A DNA stretch of 64,000 nucleotides from positions 52,863,087 to 52,927,086 of the forward strand of contig OZ022508.1 of assembly GCA_963989385.1 (NCBI GenBank), in the 5' to 3' direction. The notes under the pieces are model-generated. The model saw only the letters and a program-made list of their open reading frames with translations, did not search any database and had not been told where the DNA came from. Within the stretch, counting starts at the first letter, position 1, and each line of letters starts with the position of its first letter. The position numbers and the translations under genes were made by a program. The stretch comes from Ctena decussata. Taxonomy: Eukaryota > Mollusca > Bivalvia > Lucinida > Lucinidae. This document shows, piece after piece, positions 49,578-57,391 of the stretch.

Positions 49578-52500
49578 GGATTTTGCATGGGGTTAAGTTT
49601 ACTTTTAGTGATTTCCTATTTAAATTCATATGTTACACTACCACCACGATTATCTGCGGTTGGGTATTATATGTCTTCCAGGTGTCTACCATTATCATCA
49701 AATCAACCCAGACTGTCTCTTGATACAGACAAATTAAAGCAATGTGTTTGTTTTGTTTGTTTGTTTGTTTCTCTCTCCCTCTTCCTATTTTAGCATGTAG
49801 ACTGCTGCATGTCTGAAATTATTCTGATCTTACTTCGGCGTATCCGTTGATTGTGTAAGCCCTGCCCGTCATAAGACCATTGTTCAGTTGTCGGACTTGG
49901 CCTGGAGCCTCGGGAAGCTGTTAATTAACAAGAACATAAAAATCCAGATAAATACAATATTTAAAAAGTGCAAGATACTTTTCTTATTTCTCCATAAAAC
50001 CCGTTATCTCATTACACTCGCCTTGTTGAGATTGTAATGACATAACGTGTTTTATGGAAATTAAGTTAAAATGACAAACATGGAAAATCCTCAACAAAAT
50101 CAAACCAGATCTTTTGTTACTAGTCATAAATGGAATTGCTTGCTAGCAAAATATTATGAAAATATGAAAATGAAAACATAAATAAGAAGCGATTAAAATT
50201 TATTTAAACTGAAAGAAAAGTCTTATAACCAAACCTAAATCTTGAGTGTAAATTTGCTGCTATTATAAGGTTATGATATTTTATTTTTTACATAAGAATG
50301 ACAAAAATATGTTACCTGAATTGATGTACTAATTAAAGACGTCCTAGCCATACAAACATCTACTATTTGTTTCAACATCTGGGGGTTGTCTTTAAATACA
50401 AAGTTGTCTGTAATGCCTCCTGTCAGATCCTGAAGGGCCCAATTTACCAAGTTTCCTTTTATTGCACCGTACGACCCATATAATCTGTTGAAAGTGACTT
50501 AGACACTAATTCAATGAGCACATAACGTAGAATCAACACTGAATCAATGTTGATTCAACGCTGTGAGCTTCCTGGGTAATTCTTTAAAACAAAGTTTGAA
50601 AATGAAATGACAGATTTTAGACAATACATTTATCATGTCCCTGAATTGTCTACAGATTTATTCTGTTACAGAAAAATAAAAGCTTTTTATCGTTATGAGG
50701 ACGATCCTACCCTGAGCCCGACGTAGAATAATCCAAATGAAAATTTTCTGACAAACTTATTTTTGTTCGTGGCTTCAGCCGTACCCCAGGCCTGCTTATA
50801 ATAATATTTAAACCTTAAAATCATGATTCGCATTATCTGAATCTACACTGTCTGCACTGTATTTTTTTTTAATTTTAAATGTACTAAGATAGCTTTGACA
50901 AAACATTATTTTTTAATTTCAGACGTTAAAAATTAACGTCTGAAATTAAAAAATAATGTTTTGTCAAAGCTATCTTATCGTCCGCTTTTTTGTGAAAGGA
51001 TAAGACTTATCTGCACCGACGAAAATAACAAAAAAAATTGATTTGTACTTACTTTGCATAAGCTTTTTCAAACAAAGCTGCCCAAAATTCATTAGGATCA
51101 TTGTTTCTTGTCAACAAAAGTTTTCCTGCAATATAAAAGATACAAATGCATGTAAGTTCAAACATCTGTACTTAAACATCGTGAAAAATGTTCCGTAAAT
51201 ATGGCATAGATGTGTATTATGCCAAGTTTTGTAAGAATGCACAGCTTCATACGCCTAAGGACAGATTATCTCCCAGTTCGGGCTAACATATATTCATATA
51301 CCTGAGCATTCAACTAATACAAACTCATTACATCATATATGGACATGGAATCAAGTTCTATTTCAATGTTGCCTTTACGCGGTGGAAGAAGTTTTCTCTG
51401 CGGTTTTTATTTCTGTTGTGTCTTAAATTCACATTTAGAGTAGTGTTTAAACATCCCCTACAATGGCAACGTTTGCATCCGTTACAGTTTGGGCCTCCTA
51501 GTCAATTGTAAGTAAAGCTTATCAGCTAACTTATGTATTTAGCTAACTTGAATATGTTTGATGTACGAGGGTTATCCAATAAAGAGTGAGACTTTATTTA
51601 TAATTTGTGACTCTATACACTTTTCATATCGAAACCATAACCACTGTGTGGCAAATCTTATAGCGCATACAACAAAGTATCCCAATTTTTTATCTGTTCG
51701 TTGATTTCGTGTTGCTTAGCAACGACACAAAGGAAAAGCTTCTGGCCATGTTTGTAAAAGTGGTTGCCATGGTTACGGGAACCCTCCGATTAGGTCCAAA
51801 AATATTTTGTTTTATACCATACTATGTTTGGATCATACTTTGTGAAAATAATTCATTTTGGGCTTTAATCAACGAAAAGGCTAAGAATTTTAGTCTGAAA
51901 GTTAAAAAAAAATGCAAAACTTGAGCATCGTAATAGGGGGGTTGGCGTGAGACAAGTGTCATAAATTAAAAGTAAATTTAAATAATGGCAAGCACTTAAC
52001 TCTACAAGGTGAGGTATACCATATTAATTTCAATGCACATATTGAAGAAACATACTATTGAAGTGCTTTGTGTTGCTTAGCAACGGAAAATCGTGCATAC
52101 TACTTACGGTCATATTTCCTGGAATAGACTCGTTGCTAGGCAACCATCCGTCAATGGGTTAATCTATAGACCAAATGGTATAAGCAAACTTCAAACGTAA
52201 TGCAACTAAATATATATCTTCGGATACCACTATTTGGATAAATGCCAGACCTTATTTCTTGTCTGTGTGGTTGAATTATGAAGCAACTCCCGTCCAATGA
52301 CTTATCTGTTGCCTTACATTTCGAACCATAGCCGAATAAGTTGTTGGCAAAATTTAATAAAACTACAGGGAGGTGAGATATTTGTCCTGCAAATGGAGGT
52401 AAAATTTTTAAGTAGCCGGGTATGGTTCATAAAATATCAAACAAGTCCCACTCTTTATTGGATGACCCTCGTATTTATGAAAATTGCTTCTTCAGTTCGA

Positions 52501-54154
52501 GAAGATCAAGAAAACTTGATACGTCTATATATACTTAAGAGAATATGAATTACAAAAGTACCGTTAAAAGTCGGTAAACGGTCATCTATACATAACTCGA
52601 TCCATTCTCCATATCGCCAGAAGCGGAAGCGAAATATCCCGGCATACTTGTCATCAAACGCTTGGTCTTCTGGGATACACCTCTGGATTAGGGTTGGTGC
52701 CAAGGTCAGACAGGAGAAAGCAGGTAATAACCAGTTTTCAGCTGTGCAAAAATAATGAGATTAGCAAATGAACAATTCACTTTAAATTCCAGGGGCCGTA
52801 TTCATAAAACGACTTAAAGTGGTTGCTATGCTGTTGCTAAGGCTAAATTTCTTTGAAGGAGATTCCCTACAACTATGAAATTTGCTTTACAAAGACTGTT
52901 CCTCCAGACTAAATTTCATAGTTGTAGGTAATCTCCTTTATAGATATTTAGCCTTAGCAACCGCATAGCAATGACTTAAGTGGCTTTATGAATACGGCCC
53001 CTGGGCGACTAAATAAATACTAAACACACAGTAAACACGGGCGGCATTATAACTTGGGTAACCCCGGGCAATACCCAGACACCCCTCGGGGTTTCGAGTG
53101 GCCCCAGGAATACCTGGGTATGGCTCGGATTCACTCAAGTAATTATGCTGAACGTGTCCAATGTTAATGCTGTACTGTTTTAATATCTCCGGCGATCGAC
53201 ACAATAATGTATTTGTATTAAAGTTTGAGTATTTCGACTTTATTTTTTTTTTTTTCATGAAAATCACATAAGGATTGGGTAGGGCAAATTCATGACAATC
53301 ATCTGTGATCATTTTTCCAAGTTCTCAAAATAAAAAAGTACATACTGTGACCCCTTACTAGAAGCACATTTCGTTCTAAAAATGTCTATAACATGTGGGG
53401 GTTTTTTTTTCAACAAAAAGAACATGATGTTGTGTCACAAGAATCATGAAAATCCCAACATATCTAGAGCTTTAAGAACGACAGTTCTTCCATAAGTCTT
53501 CAAGAACTGTCAATTCTTTAATCAAACATGACTAAAATCTGCTTGAAAAAAAACAACAATAAAACATGGATCTGTTCCATACCACCTTTAGCATAAAGAA
53601 TTATTAACTGATAACTGGAACCCAGTAGCCAAACGATGCAGAAACAAACTTCAATCAACGTTGATTCAATGTCATGGTTGATTCAGGCTACGTTTATCCA
53701 ATTTGTTTCATGACGCTGAATCAATTCAATATTGTTTTCACGATGTATGCCAACTGGGTACTTACCCATGGGTCCCTGAACAACATCAAATAGCCCTGGA
53801 TTCTTAGAAATGAACTTCGGTCTCCTCGAAATTTCCTGTCAAGCAATTAGCAAACTATATAATTTTTGTAAATAAATCATGTTTTTATTCTTCACAAAGA
53901 ACGCATTGGCTTGTTGGATTTACATCACAGGCGCTTGAAGTTCTCCCTTTAAACCATATTAAACATTATATTACCCCACCCATATATAGCCACGCGCTTG
54001 AAGTCGTCAAAAACAAAACAAAAATAAATGTGAAATTACTGACGTATATAGCGCATTTCGATATCTACGATATGGCTATATATGGGTGGGGTAATATCAT
54101 GTTTATTATGGTTAAAGGGAGAACTCCAGGGGCTAAATAGGTCAGTAATTTCAT

Positions 54155-54198
<44 letters not shown>

Positions 54199-56811
54199 GA
54201 CGTTTTTGAGTACAGAACTTCAAGTTCCTGTGATTACATGCACAACAAAAACCAGTTTCTGTAGTCTCTGCGTTTTTTATTGTGCCTGAAGATTATTCAG
54301 GACCATACCAGCAATGTCTCTGACCAGACCGTGCAGATAGATGCACGGGCTGGCCAGTCTCTGATGTTTGCGTATGTACTAAGAACATTTTTGCTTATCG
54401 CGGTGCGATTTCTCTGAAACAGTTCTCTGTATACCGTTAAAGTTCTAAGACTTTGGATGGATTTATCTCAGCAAATACACAGGGTATAATCGATTCCGCA
54501 AATTTTCGCTTCCTGCAGAGACAGTCCGTCATATTTGGCTTCCGCCGAGACTGTCCGCGAACTCTTGCTTCCTGCAGGGACTACTGTCCTCGAAAAATGG
54601 CTTCCTGCAGAGACTGTCCGCGTGACTCTGCTTCCTGCCGAGAGCCTCGGCAGGAAGCAGAATCACGCGGACAGTCTCTGCAGGAAGCCATTTATCATGT
54701 ACAGAAGTCTCGGCAGGAAGCAATAGTTCGCGGACAGTCTTGGCGGAAGCCAATTATGATGTACAATCTCTGCAGGAAGCGAAAATTGGCGGAATCGATT
54801 ATACTCTGTGAATAGGGCAGATAGGAGCAGTCTTATCATAGTCTACACTGTTTGCCATTCCATCTGCATCTTTCGGAGATTTGACTTGACTGTAAAAAAA
54901 CTGTTTAATCTCCGCATAATTACGGCAATTATTTTAGATTTTTTAGGTAATGAACACAGGCCCGAGTCGATTTCACTGAGGCAGAAAATCAAATACTGCT
55001 GAACGAAAACCATGGGTTAATTTCTTTTACCTGAAATCAAAACATGTTTCGAAACATTTATCATTAATGTTGCCAACTGACGTTTTTTATCTTTATCCAC
55101 CTATCTGCCTTTCTAGATTTACCATGTAAGTCCATCATAGTGTCTGGACGTACATGGTAAAGCAAACAGTGCAGAGCTGGTCAGACTGCACTCTGATCCG
55201 CATCTGCACTGTTTGCAATCCAGTCAATAATTTCAATTAGTAAAATATGTATATAATAAAGGCTGGTGCAACGATTATAGATTAGTCTGTAGAGTAGGGG
55301 GTGTATTTTGTATGTATATGTGATTTTGTTTCATATTTTTCTTTTCTTTAAATCCGTTTTGCCATAGAATGTTGTTACATATTTATGCAAACTGAGAGTA
55401 ATAATGAAGTTCAAAGTTCACGATACATGATTTTAGGAATCAGAAACATTTTTTTTCAGCTGTATTGTTTTAAAAACTTTATCCCACTTGTACAGTTACA
55501 CAATACGATTAGCATCACTTACTACATCGCTGGGTATCACTGAAACAACAACAATAAGACCAGATTTCTTGCCTTGAAACATAACTCATTGATATTTCAC
55601 TTGTTTTCGAATTGCGTTTCTGCTTCAGTGAAACAAAATGTCCAGAACAGCACAGTCAGATTGGATCAAGCAACTTACTTTTACAAGCCTACGAAGTCTC
55701 GACACCCCATCAACCTCCCCACCCCGACCCACTCAGGCGCGGGGATGTAAAATACAATGGTTCTTTCCACCAGTGGTCATCGTAAAGTTAACATCTTTGC
55801 TACTTCCAGCGGCTTAAAAGGTACGATGGATTGTTCTAAACTTCATTTTGACCAGTGCACTCATAATTTGAGGGTTATCGGTAACTGGCAAACACTGTAG
55901 ACCCATAACGGTGTGCTCTACGTCTTAAATTATATAATCAAAAGACTTAGTCAAATGTTCCAACCTGTGAATTTGACCATTCGAAGTTTTATATTCATAC
56001 ATACGTGGGGTCTTTTCCACTCTATAGAGCCAACAGATGACTTATAGCGTATCTGTAGTGATCTACTATCAGCTGGGAAGTCAGGATCTTCGAACAGTAC
56101 CCGCCTTTAAATTATGAAAATAAAAATATATACATGCTTTAATATGTTGATATATTCTTTCCCATAATCAGTGAAAGACAGTGCAATTACTGGGTAACAG
56201 TAAGTAAAAATATTCAGTAATCAGTAATTTAGTAATTGTCAGAATTGTCAGCATATTTGGTACTGGACTGAAATTAGGTTGTGGTCCTGTAGAGATTATT
56301 TATAACAACTGTAGCGCTGTATTCGTAACAAATGACGCACTGAAGTACAAAACTACACTTTCGAAACACAAAAATGTAAACTGCTATCATATTTACAGTA
56401 ACTAAGAATAATTTATACTGTTTGCAGAATTATTTTTGGCTTCAAATTACAGTGTGCATGCAATCGATTTTTCATTTGTTGCCTGTTGTTTATGACAACG
56501 GAAGGATTTGATTTAATAGGCATATTGCTTGCCTCGCCATATCAAAATTGTGCTGGCATACGTTACCTGGCCAGTGCCCTCTCCCGTAATGTCTCGTACG
56601 TAAGGACTTTACTTTTGGCGCTGTAGATGGACAAGTCGGACCTGTTTAAGGTGTTGTTTAGTGAACGTAGACTGTCATCCCGCCTCGGTGTATGCCTTGG
56701 TGTGCTCAACAAGCTGGAATCGTTCATGTAATCACGCCGAGGAGTGCCGACGAGACTGGAAGAGTTCATCTCCGATCTCCTCGGAGTACTGAACATACTA
56801 GTGGAGTTCAT
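34471..56811 (-). CDS. Calpain-like protein with inactivated catalytic dyad (whole coding region)
   Basis: Nineteen coding exons join with matching phases and GT/AG sites: 56811-56567, 56104-56005, 53835-53766, 52741-52562, 51125-51053, 50484-50316, 49917-49834, 46880-46792, 46240-46163, 45416-45247, 44262-44129, 43857-43646, 41359-41323, 38643-38575, 38035-37936, 37553-37489, 37130-37062, 36604-36526, 34584-34471. This yields about 712 residues, close to conventional calpains, plus an uncertain last exon. Domains in order: leader (1-80), CysPc core (~83-365), domain III (~366-535), penta-EF-hand (~548 on). Active calpains are calcium-dependent cytosolic cysteine proteases. Here the Cys position holds Asn141 and the His position Arg298, and Asn323 remains. 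The 157-residue Cys-to-His spacing equals that of human CAPN2, which supports the alignment. No internal stop or frameshift was found, so this looks like a functional pseudoprotease, not a pseudogene. Direct exon calls are firm; the non-catalytic role is inference. Confidence 0.9.
34632..36177 (-). mobile_element. Pearl-like tandem-core element inside a calpain intron
   Basis: Terminal inverted repeats atgtctcccccctt and aaggggggagacat enclose about eight core repeats of ~165 bp (gggaaataactcaaaaagta; tttcgtgaatatagcttgag) and a GACGGACGG microsatellite at 36084-36127. The layout matches pearl elements but the core sequence differs from the pair at 18.7 and 47.7 kb. The left edge is 48 bp from the acceptor of the calpain exon at 34584. 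Confidence 0.7.
36526..36604 (-). CDS. Calpain exon: EF-hand 3 (ligands lost)
   Basis: It encodes GIFSKYKVGNGSVMDTYSLR and NALRIAG, aligned to YDTDGSGTIDSYELRNAL. Loop positions 1, 3 and 12 are Lys, Gly and Ser instead of Asp, Asp and Glu, so calcium binding is unlikely. Confidence 0.85.
37062..37130 (-). CDS. Calpain exon: EF-hand 2 loop (intact)
   Basis: It encodes NDMNGRLTYDEFMTLLQKLT and LWQ. With the preceding Asp the loop is D-N-D-M-N-G-R-L-T-Y-D-E (625-636), a canonical calcium-binding EF loop. Confidence 0.9.
37489..37553 (-). CDS. Calpain exon: EF-hand 2 lead helix
   Basis: It encodes VKIQRVFLSTETCKAAITIVD, matching GFSLE-CR----LMD. Its 65 nt restores the phase needed by the next exon. 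Confidence 0.85.
37616..37866. repeat. Tandem duplication, ~122 bp x 2, in a calpain intron
   Basis: Both copies contain cttgtctgaatcttcgactt and aggcagcaaacataaatctg with only a few differences. Confidence 0.8.
37936..38035 (-). CDS. Calpain exon: EF-hand 1 (EIDAYGLQQIL)
   Basis: It encodes YEEIDAYGLQQILSYRHTER, the recognisable EI-AYELQ-IL first EF-hand of calpains. Confidence 0.85.
38575..38643 (-). CDS. Calpain exon: penta-EF-hand entry helix
   Basis: It encodes VDRQLDPDGLLILRRRFMMV and CNR in phase 0 on both sides. The segment is basic and poorly conserved; it fits by position and phase. Confidence 0.75.
38832..39067. mobile_element. Foldback MITE family D, copy 2
   Basis: Ends gagccgcgacacgagaaaac / gttttctcgtgtcgcggctc. 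Near-perfect arms. It lies in a calpain intron. Confidence 0.85.
39068..41175. other. Calpain intron without recognised features
   Basis: Part of the ~2.7 kb intron between exons 41323 and 38643. A short inverted repeat flanks tcacgagcgctgagcgcgag (about 40695-40775). Open frames here lack any recognised motif. Confidence 0.5.
41176..41287. mobile_element. Foldback repeat family E, copy 2
   Basis: agaatcttacactcgttgtc and cactcgtgtaagatcctctg are the ends, as in the copy at 12774-12890. The right end is ~36 bp from a calpain donor site. Confidence 0.6.
41323..41359 (-). CDS. Calpain micro-exon: linker
   Basis: 37 nt encoding RELDDPDTASFLQ, matching the acidic ELDD linker before the penta-EF-hand domain. 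Phases fit both neighbours. Confidence 0.85.
41360..43383. other. Calpain intron, largely featureless
   Basis: No supported element except the MITE that follows. A 108-codon + strand frame (41894-42220) has no recognised motif and lies in the intron; I do not call it a gene. Confidence 0.45.
43384..43619. mobile_element. Foldback MITE family D, copy 3
   Basis: Ends gagccgcgacacgacaaaac / gtttcctcgtgtcgtggctc. It stops 27 bp from the donor of the calpain exon at 43646. Confidence 0.8.
43646..43857 (-). CDS. Calpain exon: end of domain III
   Basis: It encodes RRETRLQMNHFLLSRHVAST and the strand motif LPAGSYVILPVTAQ ... KFLLRLFTDD, closely matching LPPGEYVIVPST ... FLLRVFTEK. Confidence 0.9.
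44129..44262 (-). CDS. Calpain exon: domain III NPQF/LMQK segment
   Basis: It encodes MHCNSQFYFELKQQCCVVLS followed by LMQKYRLMGETREF, matching NPQF-L-L ... ALMQK-RR. The acceptor lies inside a degenerate short repeat (see findings). Confidence 0.85.
44248..45120. repeat. Degenerate short repeat (gcatcagtgctgaa) over an intron end
   Basis: Variants of gcatcagtgctgaa recur at about 44253, 44907, 44990, 45022 and 45066, spaced ~40 bp where dense. The first overlaps the splice acceptor of the calpain exon at 44262. Confidence 0.35.
45247..45416 (-). CDS. Calpain exon: domain III start
   Basis: It encodes MGFSDFSKHFTHLEICHLSP and later QWRRGFNAAGG, equivalent to MSF-DF---FT-LEICNLTP and W-RG-TAGG of calpain domain III, the C2-like domain linking protease core and EF hands. 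Confidence 0.9.
46163..46240 (-). CDS. Calpain exon: end of protease core
   Basis: It encodes SHIWSTVSEGIKQKLGLADL and HESEFW, matching W--V----K--LGL-D--EFW before domain III. Direct joining to the exon at 46792 gives the family's exact spacing (GTWGARSHIW). Confidence 0.9.
46792..46880 (-). CDS. Calpain exon: RNPW motif, catalytic Asn kept
   Basis: It encodes IPVQGQSAIILIRLRNPWEP and AQWLGTWGAR. Asn323 in R-N-P-W is the retained third member of the triad. Confidence 0.9.
47069..47102. repeat. Short hairpin in a calpain intron
   Basis: Arms cccggcacatg / catgtgccggg with a 12-nt spacer. Confidence 0.6.
47749..49224 (-). mobile_element. Pearl-like tandem-core element, copy 2 (inverted)
   Basis: It is the reverse complement of 18683-20267 almost end to end: seven ~155 bp core repeats, GGAC/ACGG microsatellite (49138-49177), and both terminal cccccgacc motifs. 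It lies in the calpain intron between the His and Asn exons. Confidence 0.8.
49525..49573 (+). repeat. (CT)n microsatellite
   Basis: About 24 CT dinucleotides uninterrupted; a tgtt/gttt run follows at about 49745-49772. Confidence 0.95.
49834..49917 (-). CDS. Calpain exon: active-site His position (His to Arg)
   Basis: It encodes NNGLMTGRAYTINGYAE where active calpains have GLVKGHAYSVTG. Arg298 replaces the catalytic His. Splice sites are clean (aattaacag acceptor, gtaaga donor). Confidence 0.9.
50316..50484 (-). CDS. Calpain exon: DLTGGI segment
   Basis: It encodes YGSYGAIKG ... ALQDLTGGITDNF, corresponding to the conserved YE-L-GG ... DFTGG region, and ends ARTSLISTSIQ. Phase 1 in the last codon base on entry, phase 0 out. 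Confidence 0.9.
50885..50977. repeat. Perfect palindrome, 45-bp arms, 3-nt loop
   Basis: Arms 50885-50929 and 50933-50977 are complementary at every position (taagatagctttgacaaaac ... and its complement), with spacer aaa. It lies within a calpain intron. Confidence 0.9.
51053..51125 (-). CDS. Calpain exon: NEFWAALFEKAYAK
   Basis: It encodes GKLLLTRNNDPNEFWAALFE and continues KAYAK, the conserved helix of the protease core (EFW-AL-EKAYAK). Confidence 0.9.
51564..52473. mobile_element. Mariner-like non-autonomous element, ~910 bp
   Basis: Ends TA-cgagggttatccaataaaga and tctttattggatgaccctcg-TA form ~28 bp inverted repeats flanked by TA, as expected for Tc1/mariner targets. No transposase frame is recognisable. 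Several gttgcttagcaac motifs lie inside. Confidence 0.65.
52562..52741 (-). CDS. Calpain exon: active-site Cys position (Cys to Asn)
   Basis: It begins AENWLLPAFSCLT where active calpains have GDCWLLAA. The residue before Trp is Asn141, and one extra residue lies between QG and it. Downstream YAGIFRFRFWRYGEWIELC and IDDRLPT are strongly conserved, so the alignment is secure. Confidence 0.9.
52790..53003. mobile_element. MITE with CAGGGGCCGTATTCATAAA ends
   Basis: Terminal repeats caggggccgtattcataaa / tttatgaatacggcccctg are perfect, and inner arms also pair (ctacaactatgaaatt / aatttcatagttgtag). No clear target duplication. It sits 48 bp upstream of a calpain acceptor. Confidence 0.8.
53766..53835 (-). 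CDS. Calpain exon: QG motif
   Basis: It encodes EISRRPKFISKNPGLFDVVQ-GPMG. The Gln of the oxyanion-hole QG motif is retained just before the position where the active Cys should lie. Confidence 0.9.
53926..54232. mobile_element. TIR MITE (CACAGGCGCTTGAAG ends) with poly(T)
   Basis: Ends cacaggcgcttgaagttct / agaacttcaagttcctgtg, an inner inverted repeat (attaccccacccatatatag and its complement) and a 42-nt poly(T) at 54156-54197. Flanks tttacat / attacat suggest a ~7-bp target duplication. Confidence 0.7.
54477..54812. mobile_element. Complex hairpin element family F, copy 1
   Basis: A ~335 bp foldback with ends cacagggtataatcgattcc / gaatcgattatactctgtg. Both arms are built of recurring cttcctgcagagactgtccg modules facing a central ccgagagcctcgg. 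Copy 2 (62346-62681) is in the opposite orientation. Confidence 0.8.
55145..55218. repeat. Short hairpin (gcaaacagtgcaga family)
   Basis: gcaaacagtgcagagctggtc and its near-complement atgcggatgtagactgtttgc-type arm; same short family as at 4428. Confidence 0.4.
55219..56004. other. Calpain intron sequence, no element recognised
   Basis: Part of the intron between exons 56005 and 53835. AT-rich, no repeat structure seen. Confidence 0.5.
56005..56104 (-). CDS. Calpain exon: protease core N-terminal anchor
   Basis: It encodes RVLFEDPDFPADSRSL and ends SIEWKRPH, the conserved opening of the calpain protease domain (LFEDP-FP ... W-RP). Phase 2 in, phase 0 out. Confidence 0.9.
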
Positions 56812-56844
56812 CTTAAACCATTGTCAAGACTCACACACCAAATC
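56567..56844 (-). CDS. Calpain first coding exon; repetitive leader
   Basis: An acceptor (ttttctttgcag) at 56845 implies an upstream non-coding exon. ATG is at 56811-56809, preceded by a two-codon upstream frame (ATG GTT TAA) ending one base before it. The leader holds three repeats of the type MN-S/D-x-S-x-x-x-TPRR (residues ~1-45), then Ser-rich sequence and ETLRERALAR, the lead-in to the protease core. It is Ser/Thr-Pro and Arg rich, so phosphorylation is plausible. Confidence 0.85.
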
Positions 56845-57141
56845 CTGCAAAGAAAATAGCGACTCATTTCTGAGTGTTAACACTGGCCAAATCCTGATTA
56901 CTACTGATCCCTAGACGACCTGTTGGACGTGGGTCAACCGTACTTTGTTGAAAGTTAGTCCTATCAGATCATGCAACTAAGACGAGAGACTCAGTCAAAC
57001 TGGCGCATTTATCGACTATTATGAGATTGCCTGCTGTTTTCACATAGCACTGGAAGACTCTTTGCTTACGGCTGACCTACTGCGTTGTGGCTCCTTGCAA
57101 GTACCACTTGTCTGATTTCGAGGCCTTCCCTAACGAAAGCA

Positions 57142-57379
57142 GGCCTCGAGGTTATATAGCTTTTTTTCAGGCCCTCCTCAGCTGAGCATGAAATTTTACC
57201 TGCTAATAAATATAGCAAATAACTGATAAGTATTATAGTTGTTTTCATGCTCAGTTTAGCTGAGTATGAAATTTTCTCTGCTAATAAATATGAAAATGCC
57301 AACATTTGTTGGCATTTTGTTGGCATTTCATATCTATCTGCAGAGAAAATTCATGCTCAGCTGAGTTAAGCACGGGGCC
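57142..57379. mobile_element. Foldback MITE family C, copy 3
   Basis: ggcctcgaggttatatagct end, inner hairpin gaaaatgccaacatttgttg with an extra duplicated ttggcattt. The right terminus is shortened (cacggggcc). Confidence 0.7.
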
Positions 57380-57391
57380 AGTTTAATTTTT

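Noticed and set aside
51709..51924. 71-codon frame inside the mariner-like element as a transposase remnant
   Set aside because: No D,D(34)D spacing or helix-turn-helix signature is visible.
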